From contig NZ_FOVD01000005.1 of NCBI RefSeq assembly GCF_900115055.1, positions 124,001-188,000 on the forward strand: 64,000 nt of DNA. The letters run 5' to 3'. A program made the translations under genes and the position numbers. Origin of the DNA: Chryseobacterium oleae (GTDB lineage: Bacteria > Bacteroidota > Bacteroidia > Flavobacteriales > Weeksellaceae). The notes under the pieces are model-generated. The model was given only the letters and a program-made list of their open reading frames with translations, did not search any database and was not told the origin of the DNA. Of the stretch, positions 33,023 through 41,741 are shown one piece after another (positions within the stretch are counted from its first letter, which is position 1; each line of letters begins with the position of its first letter).

Positions 33023-34438
33023 TTACACCAAAATTGATTTAGGCTCCAAATATTCTTCCAGGCCAAATGCTCCGAATTCCCTACCAATCCCCGACTGTTT
33101 GAATCCTCCAAACGGTGCCAGTGGATCATGCTTGAAACCATTCACACAAACTCTTCCCGCTTCAATCTGAGAAGCCACTCTGATGGCACGGCTCTCATCC
33201 GAAGAAGTCACATAAGCAGCCAATCCATAAGGAGTATCATTCGCAATTGCGATCGCCTCTTCTTCATTTTCATAAGCGATGATCGAAAGGACAGGTCCAA
33301 AAATTTCTTCCTGTGCAATGCGCATATCATTTCTGACATTGGTGAAAATGGTAGCTTTAACGAAATTTCCATTTTCAAGACCTTCCGGTTTTCCGATACC
33401 ACCCGCTAACAAGTCTGCACCTTCGTCCAGACCTAACTGAATGTAACTTTGCACGCGTTCATACTGTTTTTCAGAAACCATCGGACCTACATTTGTATGT
33501 TCATTGGATGGATTTCCCACGACAACCTGAAACGCTGTTTCTTTCGCAATTCTATTGACTTCTTCCAGCCTTGACTGGGGAACCAGTAGACGTGTCGGAG
33601 CAATACAGGCCTGCCCGCTATTCATATAAGCTCCGAAGACTGCCTGAGGAATGGCTTGCGTAAAATCAGCATCATCTAAAATAATATTAGGTGATTTCCC
33701 GCCAAGTTCTAAAGTAACCCTTTTCATACTGTCTACAGCACCTTTAGCAATCATTTTTCCTGTTTGGGTAGAACCGGTAAAAGAGATTTTAGCAATATCA
33801 GGATGGCTTACAATTTCATTTCCAACGACATTTCCCAATCCGTTCACAACATTAAAAATTCCTCTTGGCAGGCCAGCTTCGTGGAAACATTCTATAATGA
33901 TTTCCGTCTGAAGTGCGCTCATTTCACTAGGTTTTACAACGACTGTACAACCTGCGGCCACTGCTGTAGCGAATTTACTGCATATAAAACCGTTGCTGGA
34001 ATTCCATGGGGTAATAATACCGACTACTCCAATGGGAGCCATCTGTACAAGGGTTTTGCCAGCTCTTCTTTCAAATTCGAAATCACTGAGGGTTTCTATC
34101 ATGTGTTCAAAGGCACCTACCATATTCTGATAGCCTGCCGTGCAAAACTGTCGGGTGCCGCCGTACTCCAGGATCATGGTTTCGATAAGCTCTTCTTTGC
34201 GCTTTTCTACAGCCTTCTTTAAGTTTTTAAGAATTTCAATACGTTCTTCTATGGTCGTTTTTGAAAATGCTTTAAAAGCTTCTTTCGCTGCTGCAATGGC
34301 TTTTTGAGTATCTTTTTCATCTCCTAAAACCACTTCTCCAATCTTTTCATGATTGGAAGGATTAATCAGATCGAATACTTCTGTCCCGTGTAATGCTGAA
34401 AATTCACCGTTGATGTAGGCATGTTCTATACGTTTCAT
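33023..34438 (-). CDS. NAD(P)-dependent aldehyde dehydrogenase
   Basis: A 471-residue enzyme of normal ALDH length. Catalytic residues are all present: Asn145 (TPWNSS), Glu244 (LELGGKSP) and Cys278 (NSGQACIAPTR); the NAD-binding FTGSTQTGK is at about 220-228 and GPVLSI...YENEEEAIAIANDTPYGLAAYV near the C-terminus. It oxidises an aldehyde to the acid; the substrate cannot be told from the sequence. It stands alone on the minus strand, divergent from the acpP operon, so the function is not helped by neighbours. Confidence 0.93.
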   Translation of the reverse strand: MKRIEHAYINGEFSALHGTEVFDLINPSNHEKIGEVVLGDEKDTQKAIAAAKEAFKAFSKTTIEERIEILKNLKKAVEKRKEELIETMILEYGGTRQFCTAGYQNMVGAFEHMIETLSDFEFERRAGKTLVQMAPIGVVGIITPWNSSNGFICSKFATAVAAGCTVVVKPSEMSALQTEIIIECFHEAGLPRGIFNVVNGLGNVVGNEIVSHPDIAKISFTGSTQTGKMIAKGAVDSMKRVTLELGGKSPNIILDDADFTQAIPQAVFGAYMNSGQACIAPTRLLVPQSRLEEVNRIAKETAFQVVVGNPSNEHTNVGPMVSEKQYERVQSYIQLGLDEGADLLAGGIGKPEGLENGNFVKATIFTNVRNDMRIAQEEIFGPVLSIIAYENEEEAIAIANDTPYGLAAYVTSSDESRAIRVASQIEAGRVCVNGFKHDPLAPFGGFKQSGIGREFGAFGLEEYLEPKSILV

Positions 34439-34883
34439 ATTATTTATTTTAATTGTAAGGACAAAGTTCCCACAATTTCAAAAGAAGTGTTTTGTCACAT
34501 GGCTCAATTCAACTTTGCTTAAAAGCTCAAAATATGGATAGGATTAGCCCTGAATTCTTTCAACTAAAATTGAAAATGATCTTTTATCGCCCCATCCGGC
34601 AAAAAATAAAATGGATATCACTCCTTGTCATTTACTCCTGTTTCAGATGGAAATATACACTGTGAGGCTAGTGTCACAACCCTTTTTCACCCCACCTCCA
34701 TCCTGAATAAGAAGTTATTTTACTTATGATTTACATAGCAAACATAAATACCTGAAAACGAAAACACTAAAACTTCTGACTATAAAATAAGTATAGTCTA
34801 CCCACAAAAAAGACTAAAAAAATGTTTTATCGTGAAGAATTTTATATATTTGCACCATCTAACAATTAAAAAAATAATTTACT
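34439..34883. other. Divergent intergenic region aldehyde dehydrogenase / acpP
   Basis: AT-rich; contains the acpP promoter motif at 34845-34852 and no other feature that could be supported. Confidence 0.5.
34845..34852 (+). promoter_or_regulatory. acpP promoter -7 motif
   Basis: TATATTTG, 31 bp before the acpP ATG; -33 region not exact. Confidence 0.6.
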
Positions 34884-35123
34884 ATGTCAGACATTGCATC
34901 AAGAGTAAAAGCTATCATCGCTGATAAGCTTGACGTTGAAGAAACAGAAGTAACTCCTGAAGCTAGCTTCACTAACGATTTAGGAGCTGATTCATTGGAT
35001 ACAGTTGAGCTAATCATGGAATTTGAAAAAGAATTCAACATTCAAATCCCTGATGATCAGGCTGAAAAAATTACTACTGTAGGTCACGCTATCGCTTACA
35101 TCGAAGAAGTAGTAAATAAATAA
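34884..35123 (+). CDS. acpP: Acyl carrier protein
   Basis: A 79-residue acidic four-helix protein that carries growing fatty acids on a phosphopantetheine arm attached to Ser37 in the motif [10 protein letters not shown]. First gene of the acpP-fabF-rnc-pyk run; fabF follows after 34 bp. This is the normal bacterial arrangement for fatty acid elongation genes. Confidence 0.98.
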   Translation: MSDIASRVKAIIADKLDVEETEVTPEASFTNDLGADSLDTVELIMEFEKEFNIQIPDDQAEKITTVGHAIAYIEEVVNK

Positions 35124-35157
35124 TATTCTTCAACAAAAAAGAAAATTTTAAAAGTTT

Positions 35158-36402
35158 ATGGAATTAAAAAGAGTAGTTGTAACCGGTTTTGGCGCAATAA
35201 CACCGATTGGAAATAATGCAAAAGAATACTGGGAAAATCTTCTTAAAGGTGAGAGCGGTGCTGCTCCGATTACTCTTTTTGATGCCACAAACTTTAAAAC
35301 TAAGTTCGCTTGTGAAGTGAAAGGTTTCGATCCGTTGCAGCATTTCGATAAGAAAGAAGCAAAGAAAATGGACCGAAATACTCAGCTTGGGCTTGTAGCC
35401 GCAAGAGAAGCAGTAGCACACTCCAGAATTATGGAAGACAATGTTGATAAAAACAGAGTCGGTGTAATTTGGGGTTCCGGTATCGGAGGTTTAGAGACTT
35501 TCGAAACTGAGGTTTTAGGATGGGCGAATACTGAAATTCCAAGATTCAACCCTTTCTTTATTCCTAAAATGATCGCGGATATCACTCCTGGACATATCTC
35601 AATTGAGTACGGTTTTCACGGGCCGAATTATACTACGGTATCTGCCTGTGCATCTTCAGCCAATGCTTTAATTGATGCCAAGATGATTATCCAGCTAGGA
35701 AAAGCTGATGTTATTGTATGCGGAGGCTCTGAAGCAGCCGTTACAGCAAGTGGTGTCGGTGGATTTAATGCGATGATGGCACTTTCTACAAGAAATGACA
35801 GCCCTACCACCGCTTCAAGACCTTTTGATAAAGACAGAGATGGCTTTGTGTTAGGTGAAGGTGCAGGTACAATCATTCTTGAAGAATATGAGCACGCGGT
35901 AAAACGTGGCGCTACAATTTATGCAGAATTGCTAGGTGGTGGTATGAGTGCAGATGCACATCATATGACTGCTCCGCATCCTGAAGGATTAGGCGCTTAT
36001 CTGGTAATGAAAAACTGTCTGGAAGATGCAGGCTTAACTGCTGATGAAGTAGACCATATCAACATGCATGGTACCTCTACTCCATTAGGAGATATTGCAG
36101 AATCCAACGCAATTTCGAAATTATTAGGCGAGCACGCTTTTGATATTCAGATCAATTCTACAAAATCAATGACCGGTCACCTTCTGGGTGCAGCTGGAGT
36201 TATTGAGGCTATCGCTGCATTAGGAACTATTATTCATGGTATCGTTCCGCCTACCATCAACCATTTTACTGATGATGAAAACATTGACAGCAGACTGAAT
36301 TTCACATTCAACGACGCTGTGAAGAAAGATGTAAAAGTAGCCATGAGCAATACTTTTGGATTTGGCGGGCACAACGCTTGCGTTCTATTTAAGAAAATCT
36401 AA
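35158..36402 (+). CDS. fabF: Beta-ketoacyl-ACP synthase II
   Basis: A 414-residue condensing enzyme that extends acyl-ACP with malonyl-ACP. The catalytic triad is complete: Cys164 (TTVSACASSANA), His304 (NMHGTSTPLGD) and His341 (SMTGHLLGAAG). Start MELKRVVVTGFGAITPIG and the C-terminal SNTFGFGGHNACVLFKK match the family. It lies between acpP and rnc. Confidence 0.98.
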   Translation: MELKRVVVTGFGAITPIGNNAKEYWENLLKGESGAAPITLFDATNFKTKFACEVKGFDPLQHFDKKEAKKMDRNTQLGLVAAREAVAHSRIMEDNVDKNRVGVIWGSGIGGLETFETEVLGWANTEIPRFNPFFIPKMIADITPGHISIEYGFHGPNYTTVSACASSANALIDAKMIIQLGKADVIVCGGSEAAVTASGVGGFNAMMALSTRNDSPTTASRPFDKDRDGFVLGEGAGTIILEEYEHAVKRGATIYAELLGGGMSADAHHMTAPHPEGLGAYLVMKNCLEDAGLTADEVDHINMHGTSTPLGDIAESNAISKLLGEHAFDIQINSTKSMTGHLLGAAGVIEAIAALGTIIHGIVPPTINHFTDDENIDSRLNFTFNDAVKKDVKVAMSNTFGFGGHNACVLFKKI

Positions 36403-36411
36403 ATTCAATGA

Positions 36412-37173
36412 ATGGAGTTACAGAAATACTTTTCTAAATTCCTTCTCAGACAAAGAAAAAGAAAATTAACGGAGAGAGACTATTTTCTCAGTACCGAGCT
36501 GAAAAAAATGCTGGGCGCCGAGGTTCAGAATGTGGCTCTTTACCGGGAAGCTTTTTCTTTAAAAAGTTCTTCTAAAAATCAAGACAGCAATTACGAACGA
36601 CTTGAATTTTTGGGAGATTCTGTTTTGGGTACAATTATTTCCTGTCATCTGTTCCAGACTTATCCTCAGGCCAACGAAGGATATCTCACGCAGATGAAAT
36701 CTAAAATTGTTAATAGGAAGAATCTTAATAAATTAGGTGAAGACCTGAAGCTTATCGATCTCTTGCAGAAGCAGGGATCCGCAGCATTGGGTGAAAATAT
36801 TTCCGGAAATTTATTTGAGGCACTTATTGGTGCTGTTTATCTGGACTTCCAGTATGACGCCTGTAAAAGGATCATTCTGGAAAGATTACTGACGCCTTCT
36901 GAAATTAATAAGCTTGAAAATAAAATTGTAAGCTACAAAGGTCTTCTGCTTGAATGGAGCCAGAAGAAAAAAGTAAATATAAAATACGAGACCTGCGAAG
37001 AAATTCAGGCTAATAAAGCAATCGTGTTCAGGTGCCACGTCTGGCTGGGAGAAGAAAAAATCGCCAATGCGACAGAAACTTCCAAAAAGAAGGCAGAAGA
37101 GAAGGCAGCACAGAGAGCGTTTTATATTTTAAACAAAAAAGAAAACATACTTGGAAATCCAAAAACTTTATGA
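36412..37173 (+). CDS. rnc: Ribonuclease III
   Basis: A 253-residue enzyme that cuts double-stranded RNA, for example in rRNA maturation. The nuclease signature YERLEFLGDSVLG is at residues 61-73 (Glu65, Asp69) and NLFEALIGAVYLD supplies Glu136. The double-stranded-RNA-binding domain follows at about 180-245 (YKGLLLEWSQKKK ... KKKAEEKAAQRAFYIL). It begins 9 bp after fabF, an order kept in many bacteria, and its 3' end overlaps the next gene. Confidence 0.97.
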   Translation: MELQKYFSKFLLRQRKRKLTERDYFLSTELKKMLGAEVQNVALYREAFSLKSSSKNQDSNYERLEFLGDSVLGTIISCHLFQTYPQANEGYLTQMKSKIVNRKNLNKLGEDLKLIDLLQKQGSAALGENISGNLFEALIGAVYLDFQYDACKRIILERLLTPSEINKLENKIVSYKGLLLEWSQKKKVNIKYETCEEIQANKAIVFRCHVWLGEEKIANATETSKKKAEEKAAQRAFYILNKKENILGNPKTL

Positions 37174-37624
37174 TCTAGACGATATAGAATTTGAAGATAT
37201 TGCCATAGGATTGGTAAGATTAGCAAAAGATGTACCTGCTCATGAGTTTTTCTACAAGATTAATCAAATCAACGGCCTCACTTTTTCCCGAAAAAAGGAT
37301 GTGATTATTCACGGGGCTTACTACGACTACTATTTTCCAAGATTTGAAGCTTACCATAAATTTACGAAAACGTGTTTTACGTTCATTTCGAACCGGTCTT
37401 CGGAAAGTAAGCAAAAAAAACTGCAGACCGAGCTCTTCACAGAAGAAGAAAACATTAAATTTTTATTAAATAATCAGGTAGATGTGGAATATATTCTGCA
37501 TACATCGGAACAAATTCCTGATTTTTCCGTAATTTTGCTCCCGGAAAATCTTGTATTTCCGATACAAGATTATACACTGAGTTCTGAAGAGGAACTTTAT
37601 CAAATTATCCAGTATTATGAATAA
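37151..37624 (+). CDS. IPExxxVDY family protein
   Basis: A 157-residue protein of the family usually found between rnc and pyk in flavobacteria. The segment LLNNQVDVEYILHTSEQIPDFSVILLPENLVF carries the family landmarks in the C-terminal half. It starts inside rnc (23-bp overlap) and no in-frame ATG is available, so the start is taken as the TTG at 37151. Its 3' end overlaps pyk by 8 bp, which suggests translational coupling. Function unknown; no signal peptide or membrane segment, so cytoplasmic. Confidence 0.8.
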   Translation: MEIQKLYDLDDIEFEDIAIGLVRLAKDVPAHEFFYKINQINGLTFSRKKDVIIHGAYYDYYFPRFEAYHKFTKTCFTFISNRSSESKQKKLQTELFTEEENIKFLLNNQVDVEYILHTSEQIPDFSVILLPENLVFPIQDYTLSSEEELYQIIQYYE

Positions 37625-39062
37625 GTATTTAAAGAAGACAAAAATTATTGCAACACTAGGGCCTGCTTCGTCATCGAAGGAGGTAATGTTAGGACTAATG
37701 AAAGCGGGTGTTGATATTTTCAGAATAAATTTTTCACATGCAGACTACGACTTAGTTCGAAATAATATTGAAATTATCAGAGAGCTTAATCAGGAATATG
37801 GTTATTCTGTGGGAATCTTAGGAGACCTTCAGGGCCCTAAACTGAGAGTGGGCGTTGTAAAGGAAGGTTCTTACCTGAACCCGGGAGATGTTCTTACCTT
37901 TACAAATGAGAAAATAGAGGGAGATTCTACAAAGGTTTACATGACCTACCAGCAGTTTCCTCAGGACGTAAAAGTTGGGGAGAAAATCCTTATTGATGAC
38001 GGAAAACTGATGTTGGAGGTTATTGAAACCAACGAAATAGATACGGTAAAAGCAAAAACCATCCAAGGGGGACCTCTAAGTTCCAAGAAAGGGGTGAACC
38101 TGCCAAATACCAATGTATCTCTTCCAGCTCTTACGGAAAAAGACATTCAGGATGCCAATTTCATGCTTGACATGGAGGTTGATTGGATTGCCCTTTCTTT
38201 CGTTCGTCATGCTCAGGATATCATTGACCTTAAAAAACTGATCGACAGCCATCCGAACGGAAAATTCAAAACGCCGATCATTGCTAAGATTGAAAAGCCG
38301 GAAGGTGTTAAAAATATTGACGAAATTCTATTGGAATGTGACGGACTGATGGTTGCCCGTGGTGACCTTGGTGTGGAAGTTCCGATGGAAGAAGTTCCTG
38401 CTATCCAGAAAACTTTGGTAGAGAAGGCAAGATTCTATTCAAAGCCGGTCATTATCGCTACGCAGATGATGGAAACCATGATCAACAGTCTTACGCCTAC
38501 CAGAGCGGAAGTAAATGACGTTGCCAACTCTGTATTGGACGGTGCGGATGCCGTAATGCTTTCAGGAGAAACGTCTGTAGGAAGATACCCGATTCAGGTG
38601 GTTGAAAACATGACGAAGATTGTAAAGAATATCGAGACCACTCATTTTTACCAACATAAAAATGAGCCAATGGAAAAAGATTACAACTGCATCGACGAAA
38701 GATTCATTACGAACAGAGTATGTCTTGCAGCCGTAAGAATTGCTAAAACGACCAACGTTTCTGCAATTGTTACACTGACGCACTCAGGATATACAGCATT
38801 CCAGCTTGCGGCTCACAGACCGAATTCACAAATCATTGTATACAGTGGAAACAGAAGAGTAATCACGATGCTGAACCTTCTTTGGGGCGTTCATGCTTAC
38901 TACTATGACATGAAAAAGTCTACGGATGAGACGATCATTCAGGTGAATATGCTGACTCACAACCATGGGTATATCGAAAGCGGAGATTTTGTTATCAATA
39001 TCAACGCTACTCCATCTTACGAAGGCGGAAAAACAAATACACTGAGACTGACGACGGTATAA
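37617..39062 (+). CDS. pyk: Pyruvate kinase
   Basis: A 481-residue glycolytic enzyme (phosphoenolpyruvate + ADP to pyruvate + ATP). Family motifs: TLGPASSSKEVMLGLMKAGVDIFRINFSH at the start, IIAKIEKPEGVKNIDEIL with the catalytic Lys, LMVARGDLGVEVP and the MMETM...PTRAEVNDVANSVLDGADAVMLSGET block. The C-terminal domain is shorter than in allosterically regulated forms but ends normally. Last gene of the acpP operon; a tandem repeat and a strong terminator follow. Confidence 0.98.
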   Translation: MNKYLKKTKIIATLGPASSSKEVMLGLMKAGVDIFRINFSHADYDLVRNNIEIIRELNQEYGYSVGILGDLQGPKLRVGVVKEGSYLNPGDVLTFTNEKIEGDSTKVYMTYQQFPQDVKVGEKILIDDGKLMLEVIETNEIDTVKAKTIQGGPLSSKKGVNLPNTNVSLPALTEKDIQDANFMLDMEVDWIALSFVRHAQDIIDLKKLIDSHPNGKFKTPIIAKIEKPEGVKNIDEILLECDGLMVARGDLGVEVPMEEVPAIQKTLVEKARFYSKPVIIATQMMETMINSLTPTRAEVNDVANSVLDGADAVMLSGETSVGRYPIQVVENMTKIVKNIETTHFYQHKNEPMEKDYNCIDERFITNRVCLAAVRIAKTTNVSAIVTLTHSGYTAFQLAAHRPNSQIIVYSGNRRVITMLNLLWGVHAYYYDMKKSTDETIIQVNMLTHNHGYIESGDFVININATPSYEGGKTNTLRLTTV

Positions 39063-39129
39063 GCAATAAGCAATAAGCAATAAGCAATAAGCAATAAGCA
39101 ATAAGCAATAAGCAATAAGCAATAAGCAA
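39061..39129. repeat. 7-bp tandem repeat after pyk
   Basis: Nearly ten perfect copies of AAGCAAT begin at the last base of the pyk stop codon region and end 22 bp before the terminator. Confidence 0.97.
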
Positions 39130-39150
39130 AATTACTTTTTGACGAGCATA

Positions 39151-39186
39151 AAAAAATCCCGGAAATAGATATTTCCGGGATTTTTT
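39151..39186. terminator. Bidirectional terminator between pyk and the semialdehyde dehydrogenase gene
   Basis: Perfect stem AATCCCGGAAAT / ATTTCCGGGATT with A-run before and T-run after, so it can work on both strands. Confidence 0.9.
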
Positions 39187-39246
39187 ATATTTAATGACTG
39201 TAAATTACATTAATACATTATACTTTGTACATTGTACATCATACAG

Positions 39247-40539
39247 CTAGTTCCCTACAATCGTTCTTGCCGTCACAAACTCTTTTAAGGCTAATAAAGA
39301 CAGCTCCGTCCCATATCCTGAAGCCTTGCTTCCACCAAATGGAAAACGCGGATCAGAACTTGTCATTCTGTTGATATTGACTGTTCCCGATTCAAGGTTT
39401 TCAATAAAAAATAACTGGCGGTCTGTTTTTTTCGTCCAAACAGAATTGGAAAGTCCAAAAGGAATATCATTCGCCATCTGTAATGCTTCTTCATCACTTT
39501 TAGCAATCATGATCATACCAAGAGGTCCAAAAAGTTCTTCCTTTAAAATAGGATTTCCTTCCTGAACGCGAATTAAACCTGGTTTAAATTCATTTTCAGA
39601 AATTCTTTCCAAAGGAATAATAATTTCAGCACCGTTTTCCAGTGCCCTGTTGAACTGAGCTTCCAACTCATCAGCGAGGTCCGGTCTTGCCATTCCCGCT
39701 AATTTAGTTTCCTTATCTAAAGGATCTCCAATCTCATATGTTTTATATTCCTCAATGAATTTCGGTAAGAATTCATCTTCAATTTTTTCGTCAATAATAA
39801 ATCTTTTAGCGGCAGTACAGGTTTGTCCGCAATTCTGAAGTCTGGATTTTGCGCCTGCTTTTGCTGCTGCATCCAAATCTGCATCATCGAAAATAATGAA
39901 TGCATCACTTCCGCCTAGTTCCAGTAAAGATTTTTTAATGTTTAAACCGGCGATGGAAGCAACTTCTCCACCCGCTTTTCCGCTGCCTGTAAGACTTACT
40001 CCTTTTACAGCATCGTGCTCAAGAATTTCTTTTACAGCCTGATGTCCTACTTCCAGATTGAGGAAAACACCTTCCGGAAAACCTGCCTCCAGGAATACCT
40101 GTTCGATAGCATTTCCACTTCCGAAACAGATGGAAGCATGTTTAAGAACTACTGTATTTCCGGCCAAAATCGCTGGTGTAGCGAACCTCAGTACCTGCCA
40201 GAAAGGAAAATTCCATGGCATTACTCCTAAAATCACACCTTTCGGAACATAATGAACTTCAGAATAAGAAAATTCAGATTCAATTTTTTCGGGTTTTAAA
40301 ATATTTTCAGCAGCTGCGTAATAATTCATCATTAATGCACATTTTTCCACCTCAGCAATTGACTCTGAAATAGGTTTATTCATCTCTGTGGTGATGATCC
40401 TGCCAAATTTCTCCGAATTGTTCTTTAAAATTTCTGCCGCTTTTGAGATCAGCTTCTGCTTTTCTTCAAACGGTACTTTTCTCCATTCTGAAAATGTCTT
40501 ATCTGCTTTAATAAGCTTATTTTCAATTAACTGTTCCAT
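39247..40539 (-). CDS. gabD: Succinate-semialdehyde dehydrogenase, NAD(P)-dependent
   Basis: A 430-residue aldehyde dehydrogenase of the short SSADH group (Sad/GabD type; about 455-480 residues is usual, the N-terminus is short). Asn110 (MPWNFPFWQV), Glu207 (LELGGSDAF) and Cys241 (GQTCTAAKRF) are present; the TGSGKAGGEVA cofactor motif is at 184-194. It converts succinate semialdehyde to succinate. No gabT or gabP lies beside it. Substrate assignment rests on family resemblance (PWNFPFWQVLRF, SGYGTELS). Confidence 0.85.
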   Translation of the reverse strand: MEQLIENKLIKADKTFSEWRKVPFEEKQKLISKAAEILKNNSEKFGRIITTEMNKPISESIAEVEKCALMMNYYAAAENILKPEKIESEFSYSEVHYVPKGVILGVMPWNFPFWQVLRFATPAILAGNTVVLKHASICFGSGNAIEQVFLEAGFPEGVFLNLEVGHQAVKEILEHDAVKGVSLTGSGKAGGEVASIAGLNIKKSLLELGGSDAFIIFDDADLDAAAKAGAKSRLQNCGQTCTAAKRFIIDEKIEDEFLPKFIEEYKTYEIGDPLDKETKLAGMARPDLADELEAQFNRALENGAEIIIPLERISENEFKPGLIRVQEGNPILKEELFGPLGMIMIAKSDEEALQMANDIPFGLSNSVWTKKTDRQLFFIENLESGTVNINRMTSSDPRFPFGGSKASGYGTELSLLALKEFVTARTIVGN

Positions 40540-40677
40540 AATCTAATTTCTGTTTTAAATTCAAAAATGAATTTATTAATGCCTTTATTCTAAAAAGCAC
40601 CGTGAAAGTAACAAATTTTGTTCCTTTAAGGGTTAATAAAGGAATGATTTTCTCTATCGAAATAATATAATTTCTAC

Positions 40678-41601
40678 CTAGATCATAAACCATTCATTCA
40701 CAAGACACGCAGCAAGCCGTGCCGTTCTTTCCTGAATATCAAGGGAAGGATTGACTTCTGCGGCATCCAGCGCTATGAGTTTTTTATTTTTTAAAATATG
40801 CCTGTACAAATGCATAAAAGGCGTATCTGCAAAGATACCATTATATGCGGAAGCGGAAACCCCCGGAGCGATTGATGCATTGAAAACATCCATACAGATC
40901 GTAAGATAAATAAAATCTACACTTTCCGTAAGTTCATCAATGCGCTGATAAATCGAAGGAAGATTTTCGAAAAAAAGTTCGTCTGCAAGGATGTATTTCA
41001 TTCCGTACTGATGGGCTGTATCAAAGAGTTTCAGGGTATTTGAATTTCTCTGAATTCCGATATGCAGTGAGTTGATCTGTCCTTCCTGTGCGATCTGCCA
41101 GAATCCGGTTCCTGAGCTTGGCCCTACTCCTTCTTCAGGCTGTCTGTTGTCAAAATGAGCATCGATATTAATGATCCCGATTTTCTGTTCCGGAAAAGCT
41201 GTTTTTACGCCTAAATAATGGGCATACGTTACTTCATGACCACCACCTAAAACAAGTGATTTTCCACCTTTCAGCAATACTTTGGATACATTTTTAGCAA
41301 GGCTGTTCTGGGTGCTTTCAAGGTCGCCGTCTTCACAGGTCACATTTCCGAAATCCAGAAGGGAAAAATCCGGACGGATCACCGGGAAATTAGACATATT
41401 TTTTCGGATCACATCCGGAGCATCTTTTGCTCCCTGACGACCTTTATTTCGTCTAACTCCTTCATCTACGGCAAAGCCATGCAGGACAAAATCATCTGCC
41501 ACAATCTGGTCGTAATTATGTTCTTCTTTAACTCTCTGAAATATTCTGTGGAAAAGAAGTTCTTCTCCGTCTAATCTGCCTTTCCAAGTGTCCTGAAACA
41601 T
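40678..41601 (-). CDS. hutG: Formimidoylglutamase (ureohydrolase family)
   Basis: A 307-residue arginase-fold hydrolase; with hutI 3.5 kb upstream it fits histidine degradation (N-formimidoyl-glutamate to glutamate and formamide). Metal ligands: His122 (GGGHEVTYAH), Asp147, His149 and Asp151 (NIDAHFDNR), and Asp238 in TICMDVF. The residue two before Asp238, Asp in typical arginases (DxD), is Cys236 here; this may be a family feature of flavobacterial HutG. Agmatinase or arginase is less likely given the neighbours. Confidence 0.82.
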   Translation of the reverse strand: MFQDTWKGRLDGEELLFHRIFQRVKEEHNYDQIVADDFVLHGFAVDEGVRRNKGRQGAKDAPDVIRKNMSNFPVIRPDFSLLDFGNVTCEDGDLESTQNSLAKNVSKVLLKGGKSLVLGGGHEVTYAHYLGVKTAFPEQKIGIINIDAHFDNRQPEEGVGPSSGTGFWQIAQEGQINSLHIGIQRNSNTLKLFDTAHQYGMKYILADELFFENLPSIYQRIDELTESVDFIYLTICMDVFNASIAPGVSASAYNGIFADTPFMHLYRHILKNKKLIALDAAEVNPSLDIQERTARLAACLVNEWFMI

Positions 41602-41741
41602 AGAATTTAAATTAAATTTTTAATGACATCGTTTTATATGGTAAATCTAAATAATATTGTTTACATATTAAAACGCTCCTGTATTCAATTTCAGCAGCAT
41701 TCCATGACATCCGTCATTCCCTTAAAATGTGCTTTTTCAAG

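Noticed and set aside
33764..34222. 152-codon plus-strand frame opposite the aldehyde dehydrogenase
   Set aside because: Shadow frame without start signals or family resemblance.
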